16,537 bases of DNA from Pseudomonadota bacterium. Lineage in GTDB: Bacteria > Pseudomonadota > Gammaproteobacteria > Burkholderiales > Gallionellaceae. Positions within the stretch are counted from its first letter, which is position 1, and every line of letters begins with the position of its first letter. Positions 1 through 9,005 of the stretch are shown here, in pieces. A model generated the notes under the pieces. The model had not been told where the DNA came from. It did no database searches and saw only the letters and a list, made by a program, of their open reading frames with translations. Both the position numbers and the translations under genes were made by a program. The stretch is from positions 1 through 16,537 of the forward strand of contig JAJXTL010000054.1 in NCBI GenBank assembly GCA_021783855.1, read 5' to 3'.

Positions 1-1
1 C

Positions 2-97
2 AAGTCACTCGGTTTCAAATGTCCGGTAGAACTGTTCATGCCAGACGCTTTTGACTTTAAGCTACATCACGCAGCACTTTTTGCACTTGGTGCTTGA
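2..97 (+). mobile_element. 3' end of an IS30-family transposase gene (partial)
   Basis: An open frame enters from the left edge and ends with TGA at 95-97. The 31 visible residues begin KSLGFKCPVELF and end HAALFALGA. The K-(S/T)-LG-(F/W/Y)-K-(C/T)-P-(A/V)-E-(L/V)-F motif is typical of the IS30 transposase C-terminus, just after the last catalytic region, and the short ALFALGA end resembles the VALxT-type ends of that family. The right inverted repeat of the element probably lies around 75-110, but the other end is outside the window, so it cannot be paired here. Whether the copy is intact cannot be seen. An alternative is an isolated transposase fragment. Confidence 0.65.
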
Positions 98-147
98 AAC
101 CGCCCCGTTAATCAGCTTACAAATAAAAATTAATTAATTTTCATGTT

Positions 148-603
148 ATGCGCCTCTGGACTTTGCATCCTAAATATCTTGATTCTCGAGGGCTGGTTGC
201 TCTCTGGCGTGAAGCACTACTTACTCAAGCCGTTCTGGGAGGAAAAACATCCGGATATACTCATCACCCTCAGTTGATTCGCTTTTGCGAGCATGCATCT
301 CCACTGGAATTGATCGGGTTTTATTTGCACGCAATTTATGAAGAATCTATCAAGCGCGATTATCGTTTTGATGAAAGGAAAATACAATCAGTTGGCTACG
401 TCAATTGCGTCGCAGCTACGGACGGACAACTTGATTACGAATGGGATCACCTCAAGGCAAAGCTGCATATCCGCTCCCCGGCCTGGCTAGCCAGCCTGAA
501 ACCAGTTTCCAGGCCACAGGCACACCCCTTGTTTAAAATTGTCTCTGGCTCAGTTGCTGACTGGGAAATTATAAAAGCTCAAGCGCCTTATAAGAAACGC
601 TGA
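148..603 (+). CDS. Pyrimidine-dimer DNA glycosylase / endonuclease V family protein
   Basis: This 151-residue protein starts MRLWTLHPKYLD and matches the Pyr_excise family (T4 endonuclease V-like, PF03013). Members cut the glycosidic bond at UV-induced cyclobutane dimers and nick the abasic site through the N-terminal amine. The WRE motif at residues 20-22 aligns with YRE of T4 endonuclease V, so Glu22 matches the catalytic Glu23. The HHPQL segment near residue 40 and the C-terminal ADWE are also characteristic. The T4 enzyme has Thr after Met1; here it is Arg2, so which residue supplies the amine is open. No strong Shine-Dalgarno precedes the ATG; the upstream 40 bases are AT-rich and follow the IS30 end, which may have altered the native promoter. 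The family call is firm, the exact substrate less so. Confidence 0.8.
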   Translation: MRLWTLHPKYLDSRGLVALWREALLTQAVLGGKTSGYTHHPQLIRFCEHASPLELIGFYLHAIYEESIKRDYRFDERKIQSVGYVNCVAATDGQLDYEWDHLKAKLHIRSPAWLASLKPVSRPQAHPLFKIVSGSVADWEIIKAQAPYKKR

Positions 604-678
604 CTATCTGCTTTGGCTTGCTGCGTGTCGCGAGTGACGCCTTTCTGGGGTTTCAATTTGCCAGTAACCGAAAATTTA

Positions 679-3081
679 TCAGTTGCCGCTCTCCACCTGC
701 GTCACGACAGACTTCGCTTTCATCGGCAACATCCGTCCCATTCTGGCACGCTTACCGAAATGAGTCTGCAACTCGTTCTCCGACAGGCGAATAAGCTGTT
801 CGCGACCTGTTCCTGCCTGGGTCGTGACGACTATCTTTGATTTGTTGGCCACCAGGATTGAGGCCAGCGCATCGTTATCTTCCAGCCCCATCACGATCAC
901 GCCGCGCCCGCCAGCCGGCAGCCGTTTCATCTCGGCTAACGCATAGGCCAGCAGACGACCCGAGCGGCTCGCCGAGATCACCCAGGATTGCTCGGCAGGC
1001 GTAAACAAGACAGGCGGGAGAATTTGTTCATCGCCCTCTATCGTAATGAATTGCTTGCCGGCCTTGTTGCGTCCCGTCATGTTCGCTATCGTGCAGATGA
1101 ATCCGTAACTGGCCGAGGTGGCCAGCAAGATGTTCCGATCGGCAGTTCCGCAAATCACATGAGCTATCCTGGCCCCCGGCGCCAGCTCGATCAAGGTGGT
1201 CAATGGCACACCATCGCCGCGCCCGCCGGGCAACTGGCTGACGGGAATACTGCAAACCCGGCCATTGCTGCTGATGACGATGCAGTGATCGGTGCTGCGA
1301 CACTCGAATACGGATAGCTGCCCGTCGCCTTCCTTGAAGGTGATGCCGGACAGATCCAGATTATGCCCGGATCGCGTGCGCCCCCAATACTTTCTGGAAA
1401 CAATCACGGTTACCGGCTCGACCACAACCTGCACGCCCAGCACGACTCGCTCAGCCTGTTCGATCAGCGTGCGCCTGTCGTCGCCATAGGCCTTGATGTC
1501 GTCATCGATCTCGCGCGCCACGCGACGGCGCATCAGGGTATCGGAGCCCAGCAGCTTGTTCAGCTCGGCGCCTTCATCCTGCAAGGCTTTGAGCTCGCGC
1601 TCAATTTTGATGCCTTCCATTTTAGCCAGCTGTCGCAGGCGGATCTCCAGAATATCTTCCGCCTGACGGTCGGACAATTCAAACCGTGCAATCAGCGCCG
1701 CCTTGGGATCGTCGGACTCGCGTATCAGCGCAATCACCTCGTCCAGATTGAGGAAGACCGTCATGCGCCCTTGCAGGATATGGATGCGGTCATTGATCTG
1801 GGCAAGACGATACTCGCACCTGCGGCGTACTATGGCTAAACGGAATTGCCCCCATTCGCGGATGATATGAGTGATGGCTTTTTGTTTAGGCCGGCCATCG
1901 ATGCCTATCATCACCATATTGATGGAAAGCGAACTCTCAAGACTGGTGTGTGCCAGCAGAATAGCCATGAGTTCATCGACCGACTGGCGACCGGACTTGG
2001 GTTCGAACACCAGGCGCACCGCCTGATCCTTGTCCGACTCGTCGGCCACCTTGTCCAGCACGGACAGAATCAGCTGCTTGTTGTGCGCCTGCTCCGGCGT
2101 CAATGTCTTCTTGTTGAGTTTGATCTTAGGATTGGTCAGCTCCTCGATTTCCTCCATGATCTTCTTGGAGGAAGTGCCGTGCGGCAGCTCATACACCGCC
2201 ACGCGCCATTGCCCGCGTGCCAGCTCTTCGACATGCCAGCGCGCACGCATCTTCAGCGAACCTCGCCCGGTTCGGTAGCAATCGCGGATTTCATGAGGCG
2301 AAGAAATAATCTGCCCGCCGCTGGGTAAATCCGGGCCGGTGATCGTCGCCAGCAACTCGTCATCCGAACAATCCGGATTTCTTACACAAAGGGCAGCCGA
2401 TGCGCCCACTTCGCGCAGATTGTGCGAAGGAATCTCGGTGGCCATACCCACCGCGATGCCGGATGCGCCGTTGAGCAGCACCATCGGCAGGCGGGCGGGC
2501 AGCATCGCGGGTTCCTGAAAATGCCCGTCATAATTGGGGATCATATCCACGGTGCCCATGTCCAGCTCGGACAGCAGCACGGCTGAAATGGGCGTCAGGC
2601 GCGCTTCCGTGTAGCGCATCGCAGCCGAATTATCGCCATCTCTGGAGCCGAAATTACCCTGCCCGTCGACCAGCGGATAGCGCAAGGAAAAGCTCTGCGC
2701 CAGCCTCACCATCGCATCGTAGGCGGAGGAATCGCCGTGCGGATGAAATTTACCCAGCACTTCACCCACCACGCGCGCGGATTTGACGAAGGTGCTATTG
2801 TGCGTCAGCCCCATCTCACGCATCGCGTACAAAATGCGGCGCTGAACCGGTTTCTGTCCGTCGCAGACATCCGGCAGCGCACGCCCCTTCACCACCGAGA
2901 CCGCATATTCCAGATAGGCACGCTCGGCATACTGGGCAAGCGGCACTGAGTCGCCTTCCGGCAAGGCCGGCAAGGGCAAAAACTGGCGGGTGCCCGTCAC
3001 AGCCTGTACTGCATTTTCTTCCGGCGCCTTTTCGGGTTCAGCCTCCGGCACTTCAAACAATTCATCCTGAATATCAGACAT
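679..3081 (-). CDS. parC: DNA topoisomerase IV subunit A
   Basis: This is the breakage-reunion subunit of topoisomerase IV, which unlinks daughter chromosomes with ParE. The protein has 800 residues (E. coli ParC 752), and the extra length includes an acidic, proline-rich N-terminal extension of about 40 residues. The winged-helix/tower core runs from about residue 55 to 520, with the catalytic tyrosine Tyr157 in [10 protein letters not shown]. The quinolone-resistance region reads [12 protein letters not shown], with the susceptible-type Ser118 and Asp122 at the position of E. coli Glu84. The C-terminal beta-propeller follows, and no canonical GyrA box is present, only a degenerate QLPGGRG, which favours ParC over GyrA. 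The ATG at 3081 overlaps the end of parE by 8 bases, and GAGGTGA inside parE is its ribosome site, so the two are translationally coupled. Confidence 0.95.
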   Translation of the reverse strand: MSDIQDELFEVPEAEPEKAPEENAVQAVTGTRQFLPLPALPEGDSVPLAQYAERAYLEYAVSVVKGRALPDVCDGQKPVQRRILYAMREMGLTHNSTFVKSARVVGEVLGKFHPHGDSSAYDAMVRLAQSFSLRYPLVDGQGNFGSRDGDNSAAMRYTEARLTPISAVLLSELDMGTVDMIPNYDGHFQEPAMLPARLPMVLLNGASGIAVGMATEIPSHNLREVGASAALCVRNPDCSDDELLATITGPDLPSGGQIISSPHEIRDCYRTGRGSLKMRARWHVEELARGQWRVAVYELPHGTSSKKIMEEIEELTNPKIKLNKKTLTPEQAHNKQLILSVLDKVADESDKDQAVRLVFEPKSGRQSVDELMAILLAHTSLESSLSINMVMIGIDGRPKQKAITHIIREWGQFRLAIVRRRCEYRLAQINDRIHILQGRMTVFLNLDEVIALIRESDDPKAALIARFELSDRQAEDILEIRLRQLAKMEGIKIERELKALQDEGAELNKLLGSDTLMRRRVAREIDDDIKAYGDDRRTLIEQAERVVLGVQVVVEPVTVIVSRKYWGRTRSGHNLDLSGITFKEGDGQLSVFECRSTDHCIVISSNGRVCSIPVSQLPGGRGDGVPLTTLIELAPGARIAHVICGTADRNILLATSASYGFICTIANMTGRNKAGKQFITIEGDEQILPPVLFTPAEQSWVISASRSGRLLAYALAEMKRLPAGGRGVIVMGLEDNDALASILVANKSKIVVTTQAGTGREQLIRLSENELQTHFGKRARMGRMLPMKAKSVVTQVESGN

Positions 3082-5038
3082 CGCCTGTCACCTCGTTACC
3101 GTGAAATTCCAGCCATTCGCGCCGTGAGCCGGATTCCTTTTTTGCCATCAGCATGGTCATGGTTTGTTCTGCCGCAACAAATGATCCCGCATCCAGTTCG
3201 ACACACAGCGCGCGCCGGGTATCGGGACACATGGTGGTTTCCCACAACTGTAACGGATTCATCTCGCCCAGGCCCTTGAATCGCGAGATGCTCCATGAGC
3301 CCTCGCGCACCTTTTCCTTGCGCATCCTGTCTTCGATCGAGGCTAATTCGTCGGTGTTCAATGCATACAGCTTGCGCAGAGGCTTTTTACCTTGGGCCGG
3401 CACGTCGATACGAAACAGCGGCGGCTGGGCCAGGTAGATATTGCCTGCCGCAATCAGCTTCGGAAAATGACGGAAAAACAGCGTCAGCAGCAGCGTCGCG
3501 ATATGTGAGCCGTCCACGTCCGCATCGGCCATGATGTAGATGCTGTGATAGCGCAGTCCGGACAGATCGGCATTGTCATCCATGCCGTGCGGATCCACGC
3601 CGATCGCAACCGCGATGTCATGCACCTCGGCATTGGAAAACAGGCGGTCACGATCGACCTCGAAGGTATTGAGCACCTTGCCGCGCAACGGCAGGATGGC
3701 CTGAAACTCCTTGTTGCGCCCCTGCTTGGCCGAACCGCCCGCCGAATCTCCCTCGACCAGAAAAAGCTCGTTGCGCGCGGGATTAAACTCCGCCGCATCG
3801 GTCAGCTTACCCGGCAGCACCGCCACCGATGAACCCTTTTTCTTCTCGATTTTCTGAGTCGATTTCATCCGGCTTTGCGCCTGTTTGATGGAAATCTCGG
3901 CAATTTTCTTGCCATACTCGACATGTTCGCCCAGCCACAGCAGCAGCGGGTCGCTGACCATGCCGGAAACCAGCTTCAACGCGTTCCTCGATACCAGCTT
4001 TTCCTTGGTCTGACCCTGAAACGAAGGATCCAGCAGTTTGGCGGACAACACAAAACTCACGCGACTGAACACATCGTCTGAGGCGAGCTTCACGCCTTTG
4101 GGCAGCATGTTATGCAGGTCGATGAAGCTTTTCACCGCGTTATAGATGCCGTCGCGCAAACCTGCGTCGTGCGTGCCGCCCGACCAGGTCGGAATCAGAT
4201 TGACATAGGATTCACGGGTGATCGCACCCTCCTCCGCCCAGGCGAATGCCCAGGCCGCCCCTTCGCCCTCGACAAAGCTGTCGTCGCCGCCGCGGGCGAT
4301 GTAACGCTCGCCGGTAAAAATGGGCGCTGCCAGTTCCTGCTCACTGAGGGCCTCTGCAAGATAGCCGCGCAAGCCATCCGGATAGGACCACGATCTGGTT
4401 TCCTGTGTTTTTTCGATGTACAGGGTGATCGTGACCCCGGGCAGCAACACCGCCTTGGCGCGCAGCGCACGCTCCAGTTGCGCCAGATTGATGACAGGGC
4501 TGTCGAAATATTTTGAATCGGGCCATGCCCGCACGGTGGTTCCGGTCCGGCGTTTGGCACAGCTGGCTATCAGCGCCAGCGGACGAGTTGCCACGCCATT
4601 TTCAAAACGCAAAAAATGCTCTCCGCCATCCCGATAAACGGTGATTTCAACGGCCGTTGACAGCGCATTGGTGACGGCCACCCCGACACCGTGCAGCCCG
4701 CCGGCGAACCGGTATGCGCCGCCGCCCGACTCCTTGTCGAATTTGCCGCCGGAGTGCAGCACGGTAAAGGCGACTTCGACAACCGATATGCCTTCCTCCG
4801 GATGGATACCGACCGGAATGCCCCGGCCTTCATCCTGAACGGATACGGAGCCATCGGCATGGGCTGTGACGGCGATGTTTTTCGAGTAACCTGCCAGCGC
4901 TTCATCGCAGGCGTTATCCACTACCTCGGTAATGATGTGATTCGGATTATCCAGCGTCGTGTACATCCCGGGGCGCTGACGCACGGGTTCCAGACCGCGC
5001 AAAACCTTGAATGACGACTCGTCATACGTTGAACTCAC
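3074..5038 (-). CDS. parE: DNA topoisomerase IV subunit B
   Basis: This is the ATPase subunit of topoisomerase IV, 654 residues (E. coli ParE 630). The GHKL domain shows Glu38 and Asn42 in [17 protein letters not shown] at 69-75 and the GGLHGVGV loop at 113-120; the transducer lysine motif QTKEKL is at 343-348. The TOPRIM domain has Glu429 in EGDSAGG and the metal-binding DADVDG at 505-510. The roughly 165-residue insertion typical of proteobacterial GyrB is absent, which together with the parC neighbour makes this ParE. The start is GTG at 5038, chosen because AAGGAG (5045-5050) lies six bases upstream and the next residues, SSTYDESS, lead directly into the conserved [15 protein letters not shown] core. 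It is the first gene of a parE-parC operon. Confidence 0.95.
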   Translation of the reverse strand: MSSTYDESSFKVLRGLEPVRQRPGMYTTLDNPNHIITEVVDNACDEALAGYSKNIAVTAHADGSVSVQDEGRGIPVGIHPEEGISVVEVAFTVLHSGGKFDKESGGGAYRFAGGLHGVGVAVTNALSTAVEITVYRDGGEHFLRFENGVATRPLALIASCAKRRTGTTVRAWPDSKYFDSPVINLAQLERALRAKAVLLPGVTITLYIEKTQETRSWSYPDGLRGYLAEALSEQELAAPIFTGERYIARGGDDSFVEGEGAAWAFAWAEEGAITRESYVNLIPTWSGGTHDAGLRDGIYNAVKSFIDLHNMLPKGVKLASDDVFSRVSFVLSAKLLDPSFQGQTKEKLVSRNALKLVSGMVSDPLLLWLGEHVEYGKKIAEISIKQAQSRMKSTQKIEKKKGSSVAVLPGKLTDAAEFNPARNELFLVEGDSAGGSAKQGRNKEFQAILPLRGKVLNTFEVDRDRLFSNAEVHDIAVAIGVDPHGMDDNADLSGLRYHSIYIMADADVDGSHIATLLLTLFFRHFPKLIAAGNIYLAQPPLFRIDVPAQGKKPLRKLYALNTDELASIEDRMRKEKVREGSWSISRFKGLGEMNPLQLWETTMCPDTRRALCVELDAGSFVAAEQTMTMLMAKKESGSRREWLEFHGNEVTGDV

Positions 5039-5332
5039 TCACAACTCCTTTAACGTGAAACTCGCGTAGCGATTCGTTCGTCCCCTCTACCTCCGGGAGA
5101 GGGTTAGAGTGAGAGAAACGTGCATGGCAAGTTTGCGAGTTGATGCCCACAGGGTATCATCCCTGCGTGAATCATTTTCATTATTTTGGGTGGCTACTTG
5201 CCATGCCCGTTGGGGGGAAACAGAGATACGCGCAGCAGCCGGATTTCTGCCAGGCTGAACATAATTTACAAGCTATTAGCGCGAGGCCAATCCCTGATTG
5301 GCGGGTCTGCCTTGAGCAGCCCGCCAGAAACA
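5039..5332. other. Intergenic region upstream of parE with dyad repeats
   Basis: No gene is supported here. It carries the parE ribosome site (5045-5050), a CCCTCT/AGAGGG hairpin at 5083-5103 followed by TTAGAGTGAGAG (a common dispersed genomic repeat type), and a GC-rich interrupted dyad near 5299-5326 with arms GGCGGGTCTGC and GCAGCCCGCC. The dyad lacks a clear T-tract on either strand, so I do not call it an intrinsic terminator. No convincing sigma-70 promoter for parE was picked out by eye. Confidence 0.5.
5083..5103. repeat. Short dyad repeat CCCTCT...AGAGGG
   Basis: Six-base arms CCCTCT (5083-5088) and AGAGGG (5098-5103) flank ACCTCCGGG. The motif followed by GTTAGAGTGAGAG resembles the CTCTCCC/GGGAGAG dispersed intergenic repeats seen many times in proteobacterial genomes. 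Copy number cannot be judged from one window. Confidence 0.45.
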
Positions 5333-5463
5333 ACTAGGAGCCTGTCGGACTTGTCTTGTAACTCATTGATTCCATTAATGTGCGTATAAATTAAGAAAAT
5401 ATTTAATTGTTAAAAATCAATAGGTTGCATAGAATAAAAATTGAAGCCCGACAGTCTGCTAGT
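5333..5463. mobile_element. Putative MITE with 20-bp imperfect terminal inverted repeats
   Basis: ACTAGGAGCCTGTCGGACTT (5333-5352) is repeated inverted at 5444-5463, where the complement reads ACTAGCAGACTGTCGGGCTT; 17 of 20 positions match. The 131-bp unit is AT-rich inside and has no coding capacity. A second inner dyad (around ACTCATTGATT and AATCAATAGGTT) extends the symmetry. CTAG occurs at both outer ends, either as part of the repeat or as a target duplication. These are the properties of a non-autonomous element moved in trans by a related transposase, whose family I cannot name. The right arm overlaps the end of the protease gene and supplies its TAG stop at 5459-5461. Confidence 0.6.
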
Positions 5464-7597
5464 GTACAGTCACGTTCGGAAGCACACTGGCTGCAAGCCC
5501 GGCATTGGCTTTGAGCATACCGACTTCATCGCTGAGAATGTGCGCAGACTCATTAAGCAACACGTCCTTGGCATTTTTTCTCGCTTTTTCGATGGCCAGA
5601 TCGGTATTGAGATTGCGCTCGTTGGACTGTAGCCCGTCGTCTTCAAGGGCTGCATTCAAAACCTCGTCAGCCGCCTTGTCGGACGCCTTGTCGTCTGTTT
5701 CACGCAATTTTATCCTGGCCTCTTGTACCTCACGCTCCTTGCTGCGTTCGGCTTCGTTGAGCGATATCCGATTTTTCTTGCGCTGCGCTTCAAATTCAGC
5801 CACATCCTGACGCAAATACTGATAATCCTTTTCGTGAGCCACGCGTATGTCGTGGCTGGCTATCAACATGGGCAGGATGCCTTTCAAATCGCCGGCCGGC
5901 TGATAGTCGGCCGCCTTTATCTGTGACCAGGGCAGCGCATTGTCATAGCTGGACTCACCGAAATCTTCCTTATCGGTCATCATCGGCAAACTGATATCCG
6001 GCGTCACGCCGCGCAACTGTGTGGTGCCGCCATTGATGCGAAAAAACTGGGCAATGGTCATCTTGAGCTCGCCATATTTCGGCTTTGCATTCTTCACCAG
6101 ACTATCCAGGTTGATCACAGACTGGACGGTGCCTTTGCCAAAACTGGTTCCGCCGATCACGACTCCGCGACCGTAATCCTGAATGGCTGCTGCAAAAATT
6201 TCGGAAGCGGAAGCCGATCCGTGATTGATAAGCACGCCCAGCGGCCCGCTCCATGTAAGACCGGGGCTGGTGTCGCTCTCGACGCTCACATTACCCTTTG
6301 AATCGCGTTGCTGCACGACCGGCCCCTTGTCTATAAACAGGCCCGTCAGCTCGACCGCTTCATCCAGCGAACCGCCGCCATTGTTGCGCAGATCCATCAG
6401 CACGCCATCCACTTTGGCTTTTTTGAGCTCATCCAGCAAACGTGCAACATCCCGGGTCGCACTCTTGAAATTCTTATCGCCTTTTTGGCGCGCGGCAAAA
6501 TCCTGATAAAACCCCGGCAAGGTGATCACCCCGATGTGACGTGTGTTATTGCCGTCTTTTACATTGATAATCGATTTGGTGGCAGCCTGTTTATCAAGGC
6601 TGATCTTTTTACGTGTCAGTGAAATCAGCTTGTGTTTGCCGTCCAGACCGGCTTCCGCAGGCAGCACATCGAGACGTACCACGGTATCCTCGGCGCCCCT
6701 GATCAGCGCCACCGTGTCATCTATGCGCCAACCCATCACATCGGTCACCGGCGCGTCCAGACCCTGCCCCACGCCGACAATGCGGTCTCCGGCTTTCAGC
6801 TTGCCTGACAGAGCCGCCGGGCCGCCGGGCACCAATTCCCTGATGGTGGTGTACTCATCCTTGTCCTGCAAAACTGCGCCTATGCCGACCAGCGACAATT
6901 TCATCGAAATATTGAAATCTTCCGAGGCGCGCATCCCCAGATAATTGGTATGCGGATCGATGGTCATCGCATAGGCATTCATGAAATTCTGAAACACGTC
7001 GTCGCTCTTGACCTTGGAGATGCTGTTCAGGGAATTTTCGTAGCGTTTGTCCAGTATCTCGACGATGCTTTTATCATCCTTGCCGGCCAGTTTCAGACGC
7101 AGCCAGTCATTTTTAACGCGACGGCGCCACAGATCATCCATCGCTTCCTGAGTTTTTTCCCAGGGCGCATTCTTGCGGTTATATTGATAACTTTCCTGCT
7201 TGTCGAAATCAAAGCCTTTTTTCAGCAGACTGCGCGCATAACTCATCCGTTCGCTCATGCGCTGCTGATAAAGATTAAAGATAGCGAAAGGAATGCTCAG
7301 GTCTTCCTTGATTATGGCGTCATCAAACTCCGTTCGCGCAGCTGCGAAGTGGTCAATGTCGGACTGCATAAAGAACACCTTCTCCCCGTCCAGCTCCTTG
7401 AAATAGTTATCGAATATTTTGGCAGACAACGCATCGTCAAGCGGGATGCGTTTGTAATGATAGCGAGTCAAAACTTCGGCTGACAATAGCGCTGCCTGAG
7501 TCTGCTGATGCAGCGGCGCCAGCGCCTGGGCCGCCAGCGTTGTATTGAGCGTAGCCAGCAATAACGCCAGCAATGTCCACATTACTTTATTTTTCAT
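5459..7597 (-). CDS. prc: Periplasmic tail-specific (C-terminal processing) protease, S41A
   Basis: This 712-residue serine protease degrades or trims proteins with non-polar C-termini in the periplasm. An N-terminal signal peptide (about residues 1-24) is followed by the Tsp N-terminal domain, a PDZ domain around 232-315 (VPGGPAALSGKLKAGD), the S41 catalytic domain around 350-540 and a C-terminal lysine-rich DUF3340-type domain. Aligning with E. coli Tsp (Ser430/Asp441/Lys455) gives Ser463 in SASASEIF, Asp474 in QDYGR and Lys488 in FGKGTVQ, all conserved with the same spacing. Start ATG at 7597 has GAGGA just upstream. The length is close to E. coli Prc (682). The final codons run into an inverted repeat of the adjacent small element, so the extreme C-terminus may not be the ancestral one. 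Confidence 0.93.
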   Translation of the reverse strand: MKNKVMWTLLALLLATLNTTLAAQALAPLHQQTQAALLSAEVLTRYHYKRIPLDDALSAKIFDNYFKELDGEKVFFMQSDIDHFAAARTEFDDAIIKEDLSIPFAIFNLYQQRMSERMSYARSLLKKGFDFDKQESYQYNRKNAPWEKTQEAMDDLWRRRVKNDWLRLKLAGKDDKSIVEILDKRYENSLNSISKVKSDDVFQNFMNAYAMTIDPHTNYLGMRASEDFNISMKLSLVGIGAVLQDKDEYTTIRELVPGGPAALSGKLKAGDRIVGVGQGLDAPVTDVMGWRIDDTVALIRGAEDTVVRLDVLPAEAGLDGKHKLISLTRKKISLDKQAATKSIINVKDGNNTRHIGVITLPGFYQDFAARQKGDKNFKSATRDVARLLDELKKAKVDGVLMDLRNNGGGSLDEAVELTGLFIDKGPVVQQRDSKGNVSVESDTSPGLTWSGPLGVLINHGSASASEIFAAAIQDYGRGVVIGGTSFGKGTVQSVINLDSLVKNAKPKYGELKMTIAQFFRINGGTTQLRGVTPDISLPMMTDKEDFGESSYDNALPWSQIKAADYQPAGDLKGILPMLIASHDIRVAHEKDYQYLRQDVAEFEAQRKKNRISLNEAERSKEREVQEARIKLRETDDKASDKAADEVLNAALEDDGLQSNERNLNTDLAIEKARKNAKDVLLNESAHILSDEVGMLKANAGLAASVLPNVTVH

Positions 7598-7813
7598 TTT
7601 TCATCCTCAAAATCGTCGGACATTATATCCTTCTAAGCCGGTTCAGCGCAGCCCTGTCAGACGGAATTTTCACTTAACTCTCCGGCCTCTTTCTGCCGGC
7701 AACTGACAATGGGATCACTTTCGCGCCTAAAAGTTCTTCGGCAATGCCAACGGCTTACAACAGCCATGCCCAGCGGATTGTTATGAGCCTTGCGGACGAC
7801 GTAATTGAAATCG
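7598..7813. other. Intergenic region between protease and permease genes
   Basis: This stretch holds the protease ribosome site and presumably its promoter. A short plus-strand open frame runs through about 7675-7830 but has no ribosome site and no recognisable family. Nothing else is supported. Confidence 0.4.
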
Positions 7814-8689
7814 CTATTCCAGACTTATGATCAGAACTCCGGCAAGAACAAGAATCGAACCTGCGATCTGCAACCAGGAAATCGGCTCGCCCAATAAATA
7901 ATAGGCAAGGATAATCGTTGTCACCGGTCCGGCAGCTCCGACCAATGCGGCTCTCTCCGGGCCGATTCGGCGTATACCCGCCGACAGAAGAAAAGCGGGA
8001 AGAACCGTTGAAAGAATTGCCATCGCCAGCGTCACCTCATAGGCTTTCAGTGGCATGTACAGCGCTGACAACGGGCGCAACAATATAAACTGTATCACGC
8101 TTGCCATACAGGCTGATGTCATGGCAACAGCAGTAAAACGCGTCGCTCCGATCCTGGCAATGACAATCCCTCCGCCGATAAGATAACAGGCAAATGAAAG
8201 CCCGTTCCCCAGAACGAGCAACCCGCCCAGTAAAATATTTTTATCGTTGAACGACGCGTCATGCATAAACGCAAGATAGATTCCACCGTAACTCAGGAAC
8301 AACGCGAGCAGCTGTTTTCTTCCGACGGCTTTACGGTAAATAAGAGCGGACAACAGCAGCACTATCGTGGGGTAAAGAAAAAGAATCATCCGCTCAAGCC
8401 CCGCAGAAACGTACTGCAGACCGAGGATATCCAGGAAGCTTCCCACATAGTAGCCCAGGAAGCCCAGGCCGCTTGCAGCAAGCAACTCCATCCAACCCAT
8501 CCCAGCCCCTCGGGATCTCACCAATATATATAAAAAAAATGGCAGGGCAAAAAACATGCGCAGCCCGAGCAAGGTGACCGGATCAACCCCGAGACTGTAG
8601 GCAATTTTTACCAGTACACCTTTAACAGAAAACCCGACTGCGGCGATAAAAACCAGGGCTGCGCCTGCAATGAGCTGATTTTTTACCAT
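7814..8689 (-). CDS. EamA/DMT-superfamily permease
   Basis: This 291-residue inner-membrane protein has about ten predicted transmembrane helices arranged as two EamA repeats (roughly 8-140 and 155-290). The first repeat has SVKGVLVKIAYSLGVDP and LRMFFALPFFLY, and the second ends in the typical GEPISWLQIAGSILVLAGV motif. Family members export or import small metabolites such as amino acids, and the substrate cannot be read from sequence. It lies downstream of, and in the same direction as, the LeuA/NifV-like gene, with 316 bases between them, so a functional link is possible but co-transcription is uncertain. The start ATG at 8689 has only a weak ribosome site. Confidence 0.85.
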   Translation of the reverse strand: MVKNQLIAGAALVFIAAVGFSVKGVLVKIAYSLGVDPVTLLGLRMFFALPFFLYILVRSRGAGMGWMELLAASGLGFLGYYVGSFLDILGLQYVSAGLERMILFLYPTIVLLLSALIYRKAVGRKQLLALFLSYGGIYLAFMHDASFNDKNILLGGLLVLGNGLSFACYLIGGGIVIARIGATRFTAVAMTSACMASVIQFILLRPLSALYMPLKAYEVTLAMAILSTVLPAFLLSAGIRRIGPERAALVGAAGPVTTIILAYYLLGEPISWLQIAGSILVLAGVLIISLE

Positions 8690-9005
8690 GACGAAAAACT
8701 AAGCATTGGCGGATTTAACTCTGAAGTGCAACTTTTGTAAGAGAATTTAGGTGGCAAGCCGCGTTATTATCGATCCGGCCATTAGAAAAACTGACGCAGT
8801 ATCTTTGGCGCTGGGGCCTTCGAATAATGACCCGACGCATTTCAGGTCTCCGGGCACTATTCGACAATGCGCTGCTGCAACGGGCGCTCTTCCAGATCAA
8901 TCAGGCTGCGATTTTTGGCTTGCCTGGCTAGCGCCCTGCCATCCGTTTCATGCAGACAAATACTTTTCCTCGCCTCCATGCCACCCGGCTCCGAAACATG
9001 GAGCA
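8690..9005. other. Intergenic region, 316 bases, no assigned gene
   Basis: No gene is supported. A plus-strand frame is open for 68 codons (8725-8931, ending TAG) and reads like hydrophobic/arginine-rich protein (for example YLWRWGLRIMTRR), but it lacks a usable start and ribosome site. It may be a decayed coding remnant or chance. The promoter of the downstream permease should lie here but is not evident. Confidence 0.35.

Noticed and set aside
679..5038. gyrA/gyrB as alternative names for the topoisomerase genes
   Set aside because: The B subunit lacks the GyrB-specific insertion, the A subunit lacks a canonical GyrA box, and the genes overlap as parE-parC.
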